64,000 bases of DNA from JAZDGX01 sp964482205 (GCA_964482205.1 CAYZWI010000003.1:186001-250000), one strand, 5' to 3'. Positions 16,490 to 26,231 are shown, numbered from the stretch's first letter. Numbers and translations: made by a program. Notes: generated from the sequence alone by a model not told the origin.

Positions 16490-17983
16490 CTAACGGAAGA
16501 TCGACTTGATCCCTCCCCAAGTCTGGGGATCGGCAGGCACCGGCGCGCTGCAGGGACTGGGAGGCGCGCAGGAGTCCGACTCCTCGTGCCACTCCCCGCC
16601 CAGCTCCTCGCACGCTTCCTCGCTCACGAGCCGGCAATCTTCGTTGACGCAGCAGACGCGGACGCGCGGACAGGAGAAGTATCCGCCCGAACTCTCGCAG
16701 ACCTGGTCATGGAACCACGCCCCGCCCTGCGCGAAACATTCCTCTTCACTCATCATTTGGCAGGTCTCATCGTTTTCGAGACAACAGGCGTAGTACGGCG
16801 GCGGACAGGGATTCGGTTCACACGAATCCGTGGGCTCGGGATTCCCGCTCATCTCGAGGCATTCCGTCTCGCGCATCACGCGGCACTCGCCGGTCGGCAA
16901 GCAGCAGGCGAACAGAACCTCGGGGCAAGGACTGGGGTCGCACGACGTTTCGAGGTACAGCGTTCCGCCTGCTTCGGCGCATTCCTGCTCGCTCGTGAGC
17001 CGGCAGTCGCCATTCGGGAGACAGCAGGCATAGTCCGGTTCGGGACAAGGTTCGGAGGCGCACGATTCGTAGAGCAGGAAGACGCCGCCCGCCGCATCGC
17101 AATCCTCGGGCGTTTTCATCTCGCAGGTGTAGTCCTCCAGACAACAGGCATAGGGCACCGGACAGGGATTCGGCTCGCAGCTCAGCGTGATATAGAGCGC
17201 GCCTTGCATCTGCGCGCACTCGATCTCCGTTGCGAGCAGGCAGGTGCCGTCCGTGAGGCAGCAGGCATACCGCGGCTGTGGACACGGCTGGGGTTCGCAG
17301 GATTCGACCGGGTACCAAGTGCCGCCGCCCGTCGAACAATCGGCGGGAAGCGCAAGCGCACACGACCCATCGGTCCAACAGCAGGCGTAGGCCGTCGTGC
17401 AAGCGGGGACGATGAGTTGCGGACCGGTGCCCGGAGAGCCTTCGGTCGCCGAACCCTGCTCTGCGCCGTCATCCCAGACCTGCAAGTGGGCGATGATGAT
17501 GTGGGTGGTTCCCGGAGCGATGAGGAAGGAGGCTTCGTATCCGAGCGCGTGCGCGGGGTCGCCATCGAAGCCGGCGCCCACCCAGGCAAAGTCGGGCGGG
17601 GTGCCGTCGTTTCCCGATTCCTGGTTGACGACCTTGCGGTTGACGCGATCGATCGCGATCCAGCTCGTCACATCATGCGCATCGATGCAGCCGGCCACCT
17701 CGGGTTCCACCAGAACGAGCGCGTACATCGTCCCTTCGGCGCAGTCGTAGCGCAGACAGAGCTTCGATTCCAAGGGGAATGTCGGACGGCCCGCCCGATA
17801 CATGTTCGCGAAGAAGTCCGCTTCGAGATTCCAGTCGTCTTCGTATTCCCCATCGACTTCCGCGTGCCCCAAGGAGGTGTCGGGCGGGAGAGCGTAGGAC
17901 GATTGCGTCGAGGCAAGACAGAAGAGGAGGAGGTTGATGAAGATGACGATGCCGATTCCGAGCAGCCTCATGGTCTCCCGCAT
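16490..17983 (-). CDS. Secreted Cys-rich protein with seven CC-x4-C modules and C-terminal TWG tag
   Basis: An exported protein of 497 residues of unknown function. The signal peptide is LLGIGIVIFINLLLFCLAS; the start at 17983 has GAGGGAG upstream. Residues 30-185 form a domain that looks like a carbohydrate-binding/DOMON-like or calcium-associated fold (DGEYEDDWNLEADFFANMYR), not assigned. Then come seven tandem modules of about 36-42 residues that each begin CC-x-x-(D/N)-x-x-C (for example ACCLTDGTC, ACCLPNGDC, ACCLENDETC) and end with SCE-x-x-PCP. The last ten residues are TWGGIKSIFR after a Pro/Asp linker, a tag shared with two other secreted proteins in this window. Codon choice is less GC-biased than in neighbours. 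Confidence 0.8.
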   Translation of the reverse strand: MRETMRLLGIGIVIFINLLLFCLASTQSSYALPPDTSLGHAEVDGEYEDDWNLEADFFANMYRAGRPTFPLESKLCLRYDCAEGTMYALVLVEPEVAGCIDAHDVTSWIAIDRVNRKVVNQESGNDGTPPDFAWVGAGFDGDPAHALGYEASFLIAPGTTHIIIAHLQVWDDGAEQGSATEGSPGTGPQLIVPACTTAYACCWTDGSCALALPADCSTGGGTWYPVESCEPQPCPQPRYACCLTDGTCLLATEIECAQMQGALYITLSCEPNPCPVPYACCLEDYTCEMKTPEDCDAAGGVFLLYESCASEPCPEPDYACCLPNGDCRLTSEQECAEAGGTLYLETSCDPSPCPEVLFACCLPTGECRVMRETECLEMSGNPEPTDSCEPNPCPPPYYACCLENDETCQMMSEEECFAQGGAWFHDQVCESSGGYFSCPRVRVCCVNEDCRLVSEEACEELGGEWHEESDSCAPPSPCSAPVPADPQTWGGIKSIFR

Positions 17984-18585
17984 GTTGACTCCCTCATGCC
18001 CGGCGTTCTCATGCCACGCGATCGCAGGCCCTGTTCTCTCGCGCGATGCGCTTGCCGCCGCCGCCTTCTCCCCCGGCGCGCGCGCGGGCCTGCGTCCTCA
18101 CCCGATGCGTCCGCCGCCGCGCGAACGGATCGCCGCGCGTGTCACGCAAAAGATCGGCAGCGAAGAGGCGCAAGTGGAATGCCGGCCCGGTTTTGGCTAT
18201 AGCCAAGAGGGCTCTTCCATGCGGATCGCACATGTTGTTGCGAAGGTTTCGATTCCAAGGAAGGCGGGTTGGCTGATGTCAGCCAGTGCCGAGCGAAGCG
18301 GGGAGACCTTTCGCCGGTTTGCGGCATCCCGGGCATCGGCCCCAGCGCCGCTTGCGAGAAGGCAACGATCCCGCAACACGATGCTGCTCTCTGACTTGGA
18401 TCCGCTTGCTTCGAATGCCCAGGCCACAGGCGGAACAGAAAGTCCGCCACAGGGTGATTTCCCATTGCGCGGCCACGCGCGCTGCTGACAGGATCGCCTG
18501 GCGATTGCGCAGCCCCCATCGATCCATGGGTTCATGATTCTTCGGGAGCCTCTCAGGTCTCCCAGATCACGGAGAGGATGCTCGT
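17984..18585. other. Intergenic region, nothing recognised
   Basis: 602 bases between two divergent genes (Cys-rich secreted protein leftward, M16 peptidase rightward). Short open frames exist on both strands, but none shows a domain, a signal peptide or a ribosome site. I see no tRNA-like fold and no clear promoter. It is the longest gene-free stretch in the window. Confidence 0.5.
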
Positions 18586-20043
18586 ATGACACGATGCAAT
18601 CGATTCACGCTCGCCCACCGTGCTCCCATCCGGCTGGGGATGCGGCCTCCGAAGCCGTGCCGCGTTGCGATCGCTCATGGCCGGCGCGCCTGGGTCGCGA
18701 TGCCGCTTCTGGTTGCGGCCGCCACGATCGCTCCCGTTGAGGCCCAGCCCGGCGGCGCGCCAACGAGCCTGCCGGAATTTCCGGTTACGGTCGACAGCCT
18801 CGCCAACGGTTTGAAGATCATCCTCGTCGAAGATCACTCGGTGCCGGTCGTCAGCCGCTACACTTACTACCATGTGGGCGCGCGCAACGAGCGGCCGGGG
18901 ATCACCGGCATCTCGCACTACATCGAGCACATGATGTTCAACGGCGCGGCCAAGTACGGGCCGAAGGAGTTCGACCGGATCCTCGAATCCAACGGCGGCT
19001 ACTCGAACGCCTACACCTCCGAAGACATGACCGCCTACTACGAGAACTTCGCCTCCGATGTCCTCGAGCTCAGCTTCGATCTCGACAGCGACCGGATGCG
19101 TTCGCTCGCCTTCGATCCGCAAGCGGTGCAGAGCGAGCTGGGCGTCGTGCGCGAAGAGCGGCGCCTCTCGGTGGACAATTCGATCGACGGATTGCTCTAC
19201 GAGGAATTGTCCGCGCTCGCCTACAAGGCCCATCCCTACCAGTGGGGCGTGATCGGATGGATGTCCGACCTCGAGAGCATCACCCGCGACGACGCGGTCG
19301 CCTACTGGAAGCGTTACTACGCGCCCAACAATGCGGTCCTGATCGTCGCCGGAGACTTCGACACCCAAGAGGCGCTGGCGCTCGCGAAGCGTTACTACGG
19401 GGACATTCCCCGGCAGGCGCCGCCCGAACCGGTGCGCACACGAGAGCCCGAGCAGGCGGGCGAACGCCGGGCGGAATTTCGCAAAGCGGCCGAGATGCCG
19501 CGTGTGCTGATCGGCTACCACATCGGCGATGTGCGCTCTCCCGATCTCGTCGCGCTCGATGTCCTGCAGATGGTTCTCACCGACGGGGAGAGCTCGCGGC
19601 TCTATCGTAAGCTCGTGCGCGAGCTCGAGCTGGCCGTGTACGCCGCCGGAGGGGCGGAGTGGAAGATCGATCCGGCGCTGTTCCTCTTCGATGTCCAAGT
19701 GCGGCCCGACGCCGATCCGGCGGCGGCCGAGCGCGCGATCTACGAGGAGCTGGCGCGGATCGCGGCCAAGGGAGTCGATCCGGCCGAGCTCGAGAAGGCG
19801 CGCAATCGCCTGCTGGCCGGCTTCTATCGCAGCATCCAGACGGTCAACGACAAAGGCTATGAGATCGGACGCTACGAGATCCTCTTCGGAGACTACCGCG
19901 AGCTCTTTCGCATGCAGGACCGCTATCGCGCCGTCACGATGGACGATGTGAAGCGCGTGGCCGGACAGTACTTCGCCGAGACGAACCGGAATGTCGTCAC
20001 TCTGATTCCGGCGTCGGACGAGAGCGCCGAGGCGACACGATAA
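18586..20043 (+). CDS. Exported M16 zinc peptidase, catalytic subunit
   Basis: A periplasmic or secreted insulinase-family (M16B) peptidase of 485 residues. The signal peptide is RRAWVAMPLLVAAATIAPVEA. The inverted zinc motif H-x-x-E-H is intact (ISHYIEHMMFNG at about residue 122), and the third ligand Glu is in ELGVVREERRL. The C-terminal half is the second M16 domain. A GGAGAGG site lies before the ATG. It is followed after 9 bases by a paralogue without the zinc motif, the usual layout of an M16B heterodimer. Substrates are probably peptides or targeting sequences; unknown here. Confidence 0.92.
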   Translation: MTRCNRFTLAHRAPIRLGMRPPKPCRVAIAHGRRAWVAMPLLVAAATIAPVEAQPGGAPTSLPEFPVTVDSLANGLKIILVEDHSVPVVSRYTYYHVGARNERPGITGISHYIEHMMFNGAAKYGPKEFDRILESNGGYSNAYTSEDMTAYYENFASDVLELSFDLDSDRMRSLAFDPQAVQSELGVVREERRLSVDNSIDGLLYEELSALAYKAHPYQWGVIGWMSDLESITRDDAVAYWKRYYAPNNAVLIVAGDFDTQEALALAKRYYGDIPRQAPPEPVRTREPEQAGERRAEFRKAAEMPRVLIGYHIGDVRSPDLVALDVLQMVLTDGESSRLYRKLVRELELAVYAAGGAEWKIDPALFLFDVQVRPDADPAAAERAIYEELARIAAKGVDPAELEKARNRLLAGFYRSIQTVNDKGYEIGRYEILFGDYRELFRMQDRYRAVTMDDVKRVAGQYFAETNRNVVTLIPASDESAEATR

Positions 20044-20052
20044 GGAGCAAGC

Positions 20053-21465
20053 ATGAACGCGTTGTGGAAAGCGACGATCGCGACGGGCATCGCGCTCACG
20101 ATTCTCCAGGCCGCGCAGACGGCGAGCGGACAGGCCAAGAGCGAGCAGGCGCTGCGCCTTCCGCCGTATCAGGAGCAGACCCTGCCGAACGGGCTGCGCG
20201 TGTTCCTGATGGAGAACCACGAAGTGCCGCTCGTCACGGTGAATCTGCTCGTGCCGGTGGGTTCGGCCGTCGATCAGCCGGGCAGCGAAGGGATCGCCAG
20301 CCTGACCGGCCGGCTCTTGATGCGCGGAGCGGGAGAAATGTCCGCGGAAGAGATCGCCCGCGCGATCGAGCAGGCCGGCGGACAGATCTCGGTGAGCACG
20401 GGATCGGATTTCACCGTGCTGAGCGCCGGGTTCCTCGCCGCCGATCTCGCCCGCGCGTTGGACCTGCTCTCGACGGTGGCCTTGCGCCCGGCCTTTCCCC
20501 AGGAGGAAGTGGATCGCGAGAAGGAAATGGTCATCGCCGAGATCGCGAGCGTGAAGGACGAGCCGTCGGATTTCACCAACCGCGAGTTCCGCCGCGCGCT
20601 GCTCGGCGCGCATCCCTATGCCCATCCGGTGGACGGCAGCGAAGCCAGCGTGGCGGGCATGACGCGCGACGGCCTGCTCGCCTTCTATCGAGCGAGCTTT
20701 GTGCCCGCGGGCGCGATCCTGGCCGTGGTCGGCGACATCGCTCCCGCAAACGCCCTCGCTCTCGTGCGCGCGCGCTTCGGCGAGTGGCAGGGAAGCGCCT
20801 CCGCACGCAATGTCGCGCCCCTGGAGGTGCGCAGTTTCCCCGGCCGGCGCGTGATCGTCATCGACAAGCCCGACGCCACGCAATCGCAGATCCGAATCGG
20901 CAACATCGCCGTGCCCTACGACACTCCCGAGTACTTTCCGCTGCTGGTCGCGAACACGGTGCTGGGAGGCGGCTTCACCTCGCGTCTGGTGGAAGAGATC
21001 CGCGTCAATCGCGGCTTGTCCTACGGCGCGCGCAGCTCTCTCGCGCAACTCAAGGACGGCGGCTACTTCAGCGTCTCCACCTTCACCAAGAACGCCACTC
21101 TGCGCGAGACGATCGATGTGGCCTTCGACCAGCTCGCGCGCATGCGCAACGAGAAGCTGACGGCCGCAGAACTGGAGGGAGCGAAGCGCTACCTGGTCGG
21201 GCTCTTCCCCTTCAATCTCGAGACGAACGATCAACTCGCCAATTGGATCACGACTCTCACTTTCTACGGACGGCCGCTCACCTTCCTCGAAGAGTACGGC
21301 GCGAAGGTGAACGCGGTCACCGCAGACGATTGCCTGGCCGTCGCGCGCGAGCGCTTCTGGCACGACGACGATCTGCTGTTCGTCATGACCCATTACGCCG
21401 AGACGAAGGACCAGCTGAACGGGCTGGGAAAGATCGAGGTCGTAAGGCTGGAGGAGCTGGAGTAG
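20053..21465 (+). CDS. Exported M16 peptidase-like protein, non-catalytic partner
   Basis: A 470-residue paralogue of the gene just upstream, also with a signal peptide (TIATGIALTILQAAQTASG). At the place of H-x-x-E-H it has GIASLTGRLLMRGA, so the zinc ligands are missing. It keeps the partner signature RVNRGLSYGARSSL with the Arg/Tyr pair that in non-catalytic M16B subunits binds substrate in the active chamber. The 9-base spacing implies translational coupling and a 1:1 complex. The start has AAGGAGCAAGC directly upstream. Confidence 0.92.
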   Translation: MNALWKATIATGIALTILQAAQTASGQAKSEQALRLPPYQEQTLPNGLRVFLMENHEVPLVTVNLLVPVGSAVDQPGSEGIASLTGRLLMRGAGEMSAEEIARAIEQAGGQISVSTGSDFTVLSAGFLAADLARALDLLSTVALRPAFPQEEVDREKEMVIAEIASVKDEPSDFTNREFRRALLGAHPYAHPVDGSEASVAGMTRDGLLAFYRASFVPAGAILAVVGDIAPANALALVRARFGEWQGSASARNVAPLEVRSFPGRRVIVIDKPDATQSQIRIGNIAVPYDTPEYFPLLVANTVLGGGFTSRLVEEIRVNRGLSYGARSSLAQLKDGGYFSVSTFTKNATLRETIDVAFDQLARMRNEKLTAAELEGAKRYLVGLFPFNLETNDQLANWITTLTFYGRPLTFLEEYGAKVNAVTADDCLAVARERFWHDDDLLFVMTHYAETKDQLNGLGKIEVVRLEELE

Positions 21466-21490
21466 GCGGCTCGCGCGCCGGCGGTGCGGC

Positions 21491-22876
21491 TCACTTGTTC
21501 CAGGCAGCGAGCAAATCGAGAATCGCCTTCTTGCCGTCGGCGAAATACATCAGCGTGTTGTCGGCGGCGAAGAGCGGATTCGGAATGCCCGCGAATCCCG
21601 GGCTCAAGCTGCGCTTGATCACGATCACCGCCCGCGCCTTGTCGACTTCGATGATCGGCATGCCGGCGATGGGACTCTTCGGATCATCGCGCGCCGACGG
21701 ATTGACCACATCGTTCGCTCCGATCACGATCGCCACATCCACCTGCTCCATCTGCGGATTGATCGCTTCCAGCTCGACGAGCTTGTCGTAGGGGACATCG
21801 GCTTCGGCGAGCAGCACATTCATGTGCCCCGGCATGCGGCCCGCCACGGGATGGATCGCGTACTCCACCTTCGCTCCCTGGCGCTCGAGCAGATTGCCGA
21901 GATCGCGCACCGCGTGCTGCGCCTGCGCGACCGCGAGCCCATAGCCGGGAACGAAGACGACCCGCCGCGCGCCCTCGAGGATCATCGCCACTTCGTCGGC
22001 GCTGACCGATTTCACCTTGCCCGCGTAGATCGACTCGCCCGCCGGAGCCGCCGCGCTCGCGGAGAAGCGCCCGAAGAGCACATTCGTGAGCGAACGGTTC
22101 ATCGCCCGGCACATGATCTGCGAGAGGATGATGCCCGAAGCGCCCACGAGCGCGCCCGAGATGATCAGCACTTCGTTGGAGAGCACGAAGCCGGTCGCCG
22201 CTCCCGCGAGACCCGAGTAGGAATTGAGGAGCGCGATCACGACCGGCATGTCGGCGCCGCCGATGGGAAGAATGAGCAGCACGCCGAGCAGCGAGGCCAC
22301 GCCGGAAAGGGCCCAGTAGGTTGCGATCTGCCGCGGCGACATCACGAGGTAGGCGCTCAGCGCGAGGCAGATCGCGAAGAGCAGGATATTGAAGAGAAAT
22401 TGCCCGGGGAAGACGACCGGCTTCTCCGTCATCAGCCCCTGGAGCTTGGCGAAGGCGACCATGCTGCCCCAGAAGGTGACCGCGCCGATCAGCGCGGTCG
22501 CGGCCGTGGAAACGGTGAACTGGCCGTTCATCGCCAGTCCGGCATGCACCGCGCTCGCGTGCGCAGCGCCGGCCACCAGCACCGAAGCGATCCCGCCGAA
22601 TCCATTGAAGAGCGCCACGAATTGCGGCATCGCGGTCATGGGAACCCGCTGCGCGAGTACCGCTCCCACTCCGCCTCCGATCACGAGGCCCGCGAGAATC
22701 AGGCGAAAGTCGATGATCTGGCGGTCGAGGAGCGTGACCACGATCGCGAGCAGCATGCCGAGCGCGCCGAGCAAGTTGCCGCGCACCGCCGTGCGCGGAT
22801 GCGCGAGCCCTTTCAGGCCGAGAATGAAGAGCACGGCCGCGACGAGATAGGCGAGATTGATGAGACTCCCGGACAT
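21491..22876 (-). CDS. pntB: NAD(P) transhydrogenase subunit beta
   Basis: Membrane subunit (461 residues) of proton-translocating transhydrogenase, which uses proton motive force to make NADPH from NADH. About nine transmembrane helices fill the first 260 residues. The C-terminal NADP(H)-binding domain (dIII) shows VVFVPGYGLAVAQAQHAV, HPVAGRMPGHMNVLLAEA, IVIGANDVVNP and the closing KRSLSPGFAGI.NPLF block. GGGAG precedes the ATG at 22876. It is the last gene of a three-gene operon pntA1-pntA2-pntB. Confidence 0.96.
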   Translation of the reverse strand: MSGSLINLAYLVAAVLFILGLKGLAHPRTAVRGNLLGALGMLLAIVVTLLDRQIIDFRLILAGLVIGGGVGAVLAQRVPMTAMPQFVALFNGFGGIASVLVAGAAHASAVHAGLAMNGQFTVSTAATALIGAVTFWGSMVAFAKLQGLMTEKPVVFPGQFLFNILLFAICLALSAYLVMSPRQIATYWALSGVASLLGVLLILPIGGADMPVVIALLNSYSGLAGAATGFVLSNEVLIISGALVGASGIILSQIMCRAMNRSLTNVLFGRFSASAAAPAGESIYAGKVKSVSADEVAMILEGARRVVFVPGYGLAVAQAQHAVRDLGNLLERQGAKVEYAIHPVAGRMPGHMNVLLAEADVPYDKLVELEAINPQMEQVDVAIVIGANDVVNPSARDDPKSPIAGMPIIEVDKARAVIVIKRSLSPGFAGIPNPLFAADNTLMYFADGKKAILDLLAAWNK

Positions 22877-23001
22877 TCACACTCCCTGTTCGAAACGCCC
22901 GCCGTTTCCCTGGTCCAGGCCAAGCTCCCGCGCACCGGGGCGACTCGACCCCCAGCGCGCGCGCACGCGTCCGCCCCGCAACCGCAAGGGAGACGCGGGG
23001 A

Positions 23002-23283
23002 TCATTTCTTCCGGCGGAACATCGCCAGCATGCGATGGGTCACGAGAAAACCGCCGACCACATTCACCATCGCGAAGACGACCGCGAAGAAGCCGAGCCA
23101 GGCCGCCAGCCCTCCCCGCTCCGCGCCGGCGGCGATCAGGGCCCCCATCAGGGTGATGCCGGAGATCGCATTCGATCCCGACATCAGCGGCGTGTGCAGC
23201 GTGGGCGGCACCTTGGCGATGACTTCGAAGCCGACGAACGCGGCCAGCACGAAGACCGCCAGCGCACCGATGAAATCGTTCAT
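23002..23283 (-). CDS. pntA: NAD(P) transhydrogenase alpha subunit, membrane part
   Basis: A 93-residue membrane protein equal to the C-terminal transmembrane part of E. coli PntA, here a separate gene (PntA2/PntAB type). Three helices are visible: FIGALAVFVLAAFVGFEVI, AISGITLMGALIAAG and WLGFFAVVFAMVNVVGGFLV, with the conserved PPTLHTPLMSGSNAISG loop. Split alpha subunits are common outside Enterobacteria. The gene lies 101 bases after pntA1 and 125 before pntB. Confidence 0.94.
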   Translation of the reverse strand: MNDFIGALAVFVLAAFVGFEVIAKVPPTLHTPLMSGSNAISGITLMGALIAAGAERGGLAAWLGFFAVVFAMVNVVGGFLVTHRMLAMFRRKK

Positions 23284-23384
23284 GGCACTTGCCCTTTCGT
23301 CGAATCGAGGTCTTCGCCGCGTTCCCTCCTGCGGACATCCGTGGAACATCCGGACATCTTCTGTGCGCCCCGCGTTCGCGCGAG

Positions 23385-24569
23385 TCATCCGCCCTGCTTG
23401 GCTTCCGGCAAAGGCCCCATGCCCAGGAAGTCGCGCACTTGCGGCTGCACGACTTCCCCTCCGCGGGTGACGAGCGTCGCGGCGACGATCTCGTCGGGCG
23501 GATCGAGATGAAGGGCCCCGTCCTTCACGATGTGCAACAGGAAGGCCGCGAGATTGCGCGCGTACATCTGGCTGGCGTGATACGGAACCGTGGAAGGGAG
23601 ATTGATCGGCCCGATCACGATCGTTCCGTGGCGCACGAGCGTCTGCCCCGGAATGGTGAGCTCGCAATTGCCGCCTTGCTCGGCGGCGAGATCGACGATC
23701 ACCGACCCGGGGGCCATGCCCGCCACCATCTCCTCGCTGATCAGCTTCGGAGCGGGACGCCCGGGCACGAGCGCGGTCGTGATGACGACATTGTTCGCGC
23801 CCACCGCTTCCGCCATTTGTTCGCGTTGCCGGCGGTAGAACTCCTCGCTCAGCGCTTTCGCGTAACCGCTCTTGTCCTCCGCTTGTTCGGCCGGAAGCTC
23901 GAACTCCACGAATCGCGCGCCCAGGCTTTCGACCTGCTCGCGCACGGCGGGCCGCACATCGTAGGCGGAGACGAGCGCGCCCAATCTTCGCGCGCTCGCA
24001 ATCGCCTGCAGGCCCGCCACCCCCGCGCCGACCACGAAGACGCGCGCGGCGGCCACCGTGCCCGCGGCGGTGACCAGCATCGGAAACATGCGGGTGAGCG
24101 CATCGGCCGCGAGAATGACGGCTTTGTAGCCCGAGATCGTCGACATGGACGAGAGCACATCCATCGCCTGGGCGCGGGTGGTGCGGGGCATCAATTCCAG
24201 CGAGAAGAGCAGCACGCCGCATTCCGCCAGGCGGCGCGCGGTGTCGGCGGCCGAGAAGGGATGGCAGAGGCCGATCAAGGCCTGCCCCGAGCGCAAGGCC
24301 CCGATGTCCATGCGCCCGGCGTCGAGATTGGCCCCGCAGGCGCGCACCTGCGCAATGATGTGCGCATCGGAAAAGAGCTGCGCGCGCGAGGAGGCGATTT
24401 GCGCGCCCTTGCCCGTGTATTCCTCGTCCGAGAATCCGGCCGCGATTCCCGCGCCCGCTTCGACGACGATTTCGATTCCCGCTTTCGTCAAGGAAGGCAG
24501 CACCGCCGGAACGAGCGCGACCCGGCGCTCTTCGGGAAAGGTCTCCTGGGGCACTCCGACGACGATCAT
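23385..24569 (-). CDS. pntA: NAD(P) transhydrogenase alpha subunit, NAD-binding part
   Basis: Soluble subunit (394 residues) that binds NAD(H) and passes hydride to PntB. It begins MIVVGVPQETFPEERRVALVP, the standard start of the alanine dehydrogenase/PntA N-terminal domain. It has the Rossmann motif VVGAGVAGLQAIASARRLGA and the conserved YDVRPAVREQVESLGA. The RQD-type loop and ITTALVPGRPAP mark the NAD domain. It ends in a short Pro-rich tail before the separately encoded membrane part. GGAG lies 5 bases before the ATG at 24569. Confidence 0.95.
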   Translation of the reverse strand: MIVVGVPQETFPEERRVALVPAVLPSLTKAGIEIVVEAGAGIAAGFSDEEYTGKGAQIASSRAQLFSDAHIIAQVRACGANLDAGRMDIGALRSGQALIGLCHPFSAADTARRLAECGVLLFSLELMPRTTRAQAMDVLSSMSTISGYKAVILAADALTRMFPMLVTAAGTVAAARVFVVGAGVAGLQAIASARRLGALVSAYDVRPAVREQVESLGARFVEFELPAEQAEDKSGYAKALSEEFYRRQREQMAEAVGANNVVITTALVPGRPAPKLISEEMVAGMAPGSVIVDLAAEQGGNCELTIPGQTLVRHGTIVIGPINLPSTVPYHASQMYARNLAAFLLHIVKDGALHLDPPDEIVAATLVTRGGEVVQPQVRDFLGMGPLPEAKQGG

Positions 24570-24764
24570 GGCGGCTCCACGAAGATCATCAGTGAATGCG
24601 GATATGCCGTTGCGCGACTCGGTCGAGCCGCAACATCGCGCACTCGTGCGCATGGACAAAGCGCTCGGAGCCGGCGGCCTGGGGGGAGCGGCCGCCATCG
24701 GGGCGATTGTGACACAACCGAGGCGCGCGCAGAAGCGAGAACCTGCCTCAACCGCCTGTGCGAT

Positions 24765-26231
24765 TTACGAGCGTTTCAGCGCCTCGCTCGCAGCGAGATG
24801 CAGCGGGTCCCAGGCCGGAGCGTAGGGCGGCGCGTAGCACAAGTCGATTTGCGCGAGCTCCTCGAGCGTCATCCCGCGATGCAATCCGGCGGCGACGACA
24901 TTCACACGGCTCACCGCGCCCTCGGTTCCGATGGCCTGCGCGCCGAGCAGGCGGCCCGTCGCCCGTTCGGCGAGAATGCGCAGCTGCAAAAGCTGCGAAC
25001 CGGGATACGCGCGCGCGCGCGTCGAGGCGGTCACTTGCGCGGAGATCATATCGATGCCCGCCGCCTGCGCCTCCTCGTCGCAAAGGCCGCTGTGCGCGAC
25101 CTCGAGGTCGAAGATCTTGCAGCACCACGACCCGACCACGCCGGGGAAGCGCGCTTCCTGGCCGGCGATGTTCGATCCCGCGACTCTCCCTTGACGATTG
25201 GCCACATCGCCGAAGGGAAAGAAAACGGGTTTCCCGAGAATCCTGTGCCACGCTTCCGCGCAATCGCCCGCCGCGTACGCGCGTCCGGCCGCGGGCGCGC
25301 GCCCGGAATCCCCGGAGACGGTTGCGCGCATGCGATCGTCGGTCGCGATCGCGCCCGAGAACCCGAGCGCGATTCCCGCTTCCCGCGCGAGATCGACATT
25401 CGGCCGGATGCCCAACGCCGCCAGGACGAGATCGGCCTCGAAGGTGCGGCCGTCGCTGGTGCGCACCCGCGCCCCGCAGGCTCGACCTTCGGCAGTCCCC
25501 GGCGATCGCAGAGCGCCCGCTGGTTGCGCCTCGCCGCACGCGGGCTCGATCGCGATCGCTTCGGTTTCCGGAAGGTATTCGACGCCCTGCTTCTCGAGCT
25601 CCTTGCGGATGGCTTCCGAAAACGAAGGCGCGAGGCGGCGCAGCGGGCGATCGCCGTGGTGAAGAATGCGCGTCTCGAGACCGAGCGCGCGGAAGGTCTC
25701 GGCCATTTCCATCGCGATCAATCCCGCCCCGAGAATGATCGCGCTGCGAGCCCCGCGGGCGCGAATCGCTTCCTTGATGCGCACCGCATCCTTCAGGTCT
25801 TTCAGCGTGACGACCGCTTCGTGCCCGATTCCCGGGATGGAAGGCACGAGCGGGGATGCGCCCGACGCATAGGCGAGATAATCGAATGGCCACGATTCGC
25901 CGCCGGCGCTTTCGCCGTGACCTCGTTCACCCCGCGCGCCTTGGCCGCCCTCGGCGCGCACGATGCCTCTCGCGAAGTCGATGGCCGTGATCGCGGTTCC
26001 CAGATGCACCCGCACGCCCGATTGCTCGAATTGCTCCGGCGTGCGGGCGACCAGGCGCCCGGCGTCCGCAATGCGGCCGGCGATGTAATAGGGCGTGGGG
26101 CAGGACATGTAGGAGACATGCGGCCCGCGCTCGAACATGTGGACTTCGAGATCGGGACGGGAACGCCTGGCTTTAGCGGCAATGCTCGAACCCGCCGCTC
26201 CGCCTCCGATCACCACGAGACGCTCAGACAT
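24765..26231 (-). CDS. FAD/NAD-dependent oxidoreductase, CoA-disulfide reductase/NADH oxidase-like
   Basis: Flavoprotein of 488 residues in the single-cysteine branch of pyridine nucleotide-disulfide reductases. FAD binding: VVIGGGAAGSSIAAKARR. The active-site block is SYMSCPTPYYIAG, where the Cys aligns with Cys43 of CoA-disulfide reductase and NADH oxidase. The NAD domain is AIILGAGLIAMEMAETF, followed by AYAAGDCAE. The C-terminal dimer domain ends IDLCYAPPYAPAWDPLHLAAS, a hallmark of this branch. An insert of low-complexity Ala/Gly/Glu (GEQPAGALRS region) is unusual. The start could also be the ATG at 26240. It sits beside the transhydrogenase operon on the same strand, which suggests a shared role in NAD(P)H/thiol balance. 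Confidence 0.85.
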   Translation of the reverse strand: MSERLVVIGGGAAGSSIAAKARRSRPDLEVHMFERGPHVSYMSCPTPYYIAGRIADAGRLVARTPEQFEQSGVRVHLGTAITAIDFARGIVRAEGGQGARGERGHGESAGGESWPFDYLAYASGASPLVPSIPGIGHEAVVTLKDLKDAVRIKEAIRARGARSAIILGAGLIAMEMAETFRALGLETRILHHGDRPLRRLAPSFSEAIRKELEKQGVEYLPETEAIAIEPACGEAQPAGALRSPGTAEGRACGARVRTSDGRTFEADLVLAALGIRPNVDLAREAGIALGFSGAIATDDRMRATVSGDSGRAPAAGRAYAAGDCAEAWHRILGKPVFFPFGDVANRQGRVAGSNIAGQEARFPGVVGSWCCKIFDLEVAHSGLCDEEAQAAGIDMISAQVTASTRARAYPGSQLLQLRILAERATGRLLGAQAIGTEGAVSRVNVVAAGLHRGMTLEELAQIDLCYAPPYAPAWDPLHLAASEALKRS

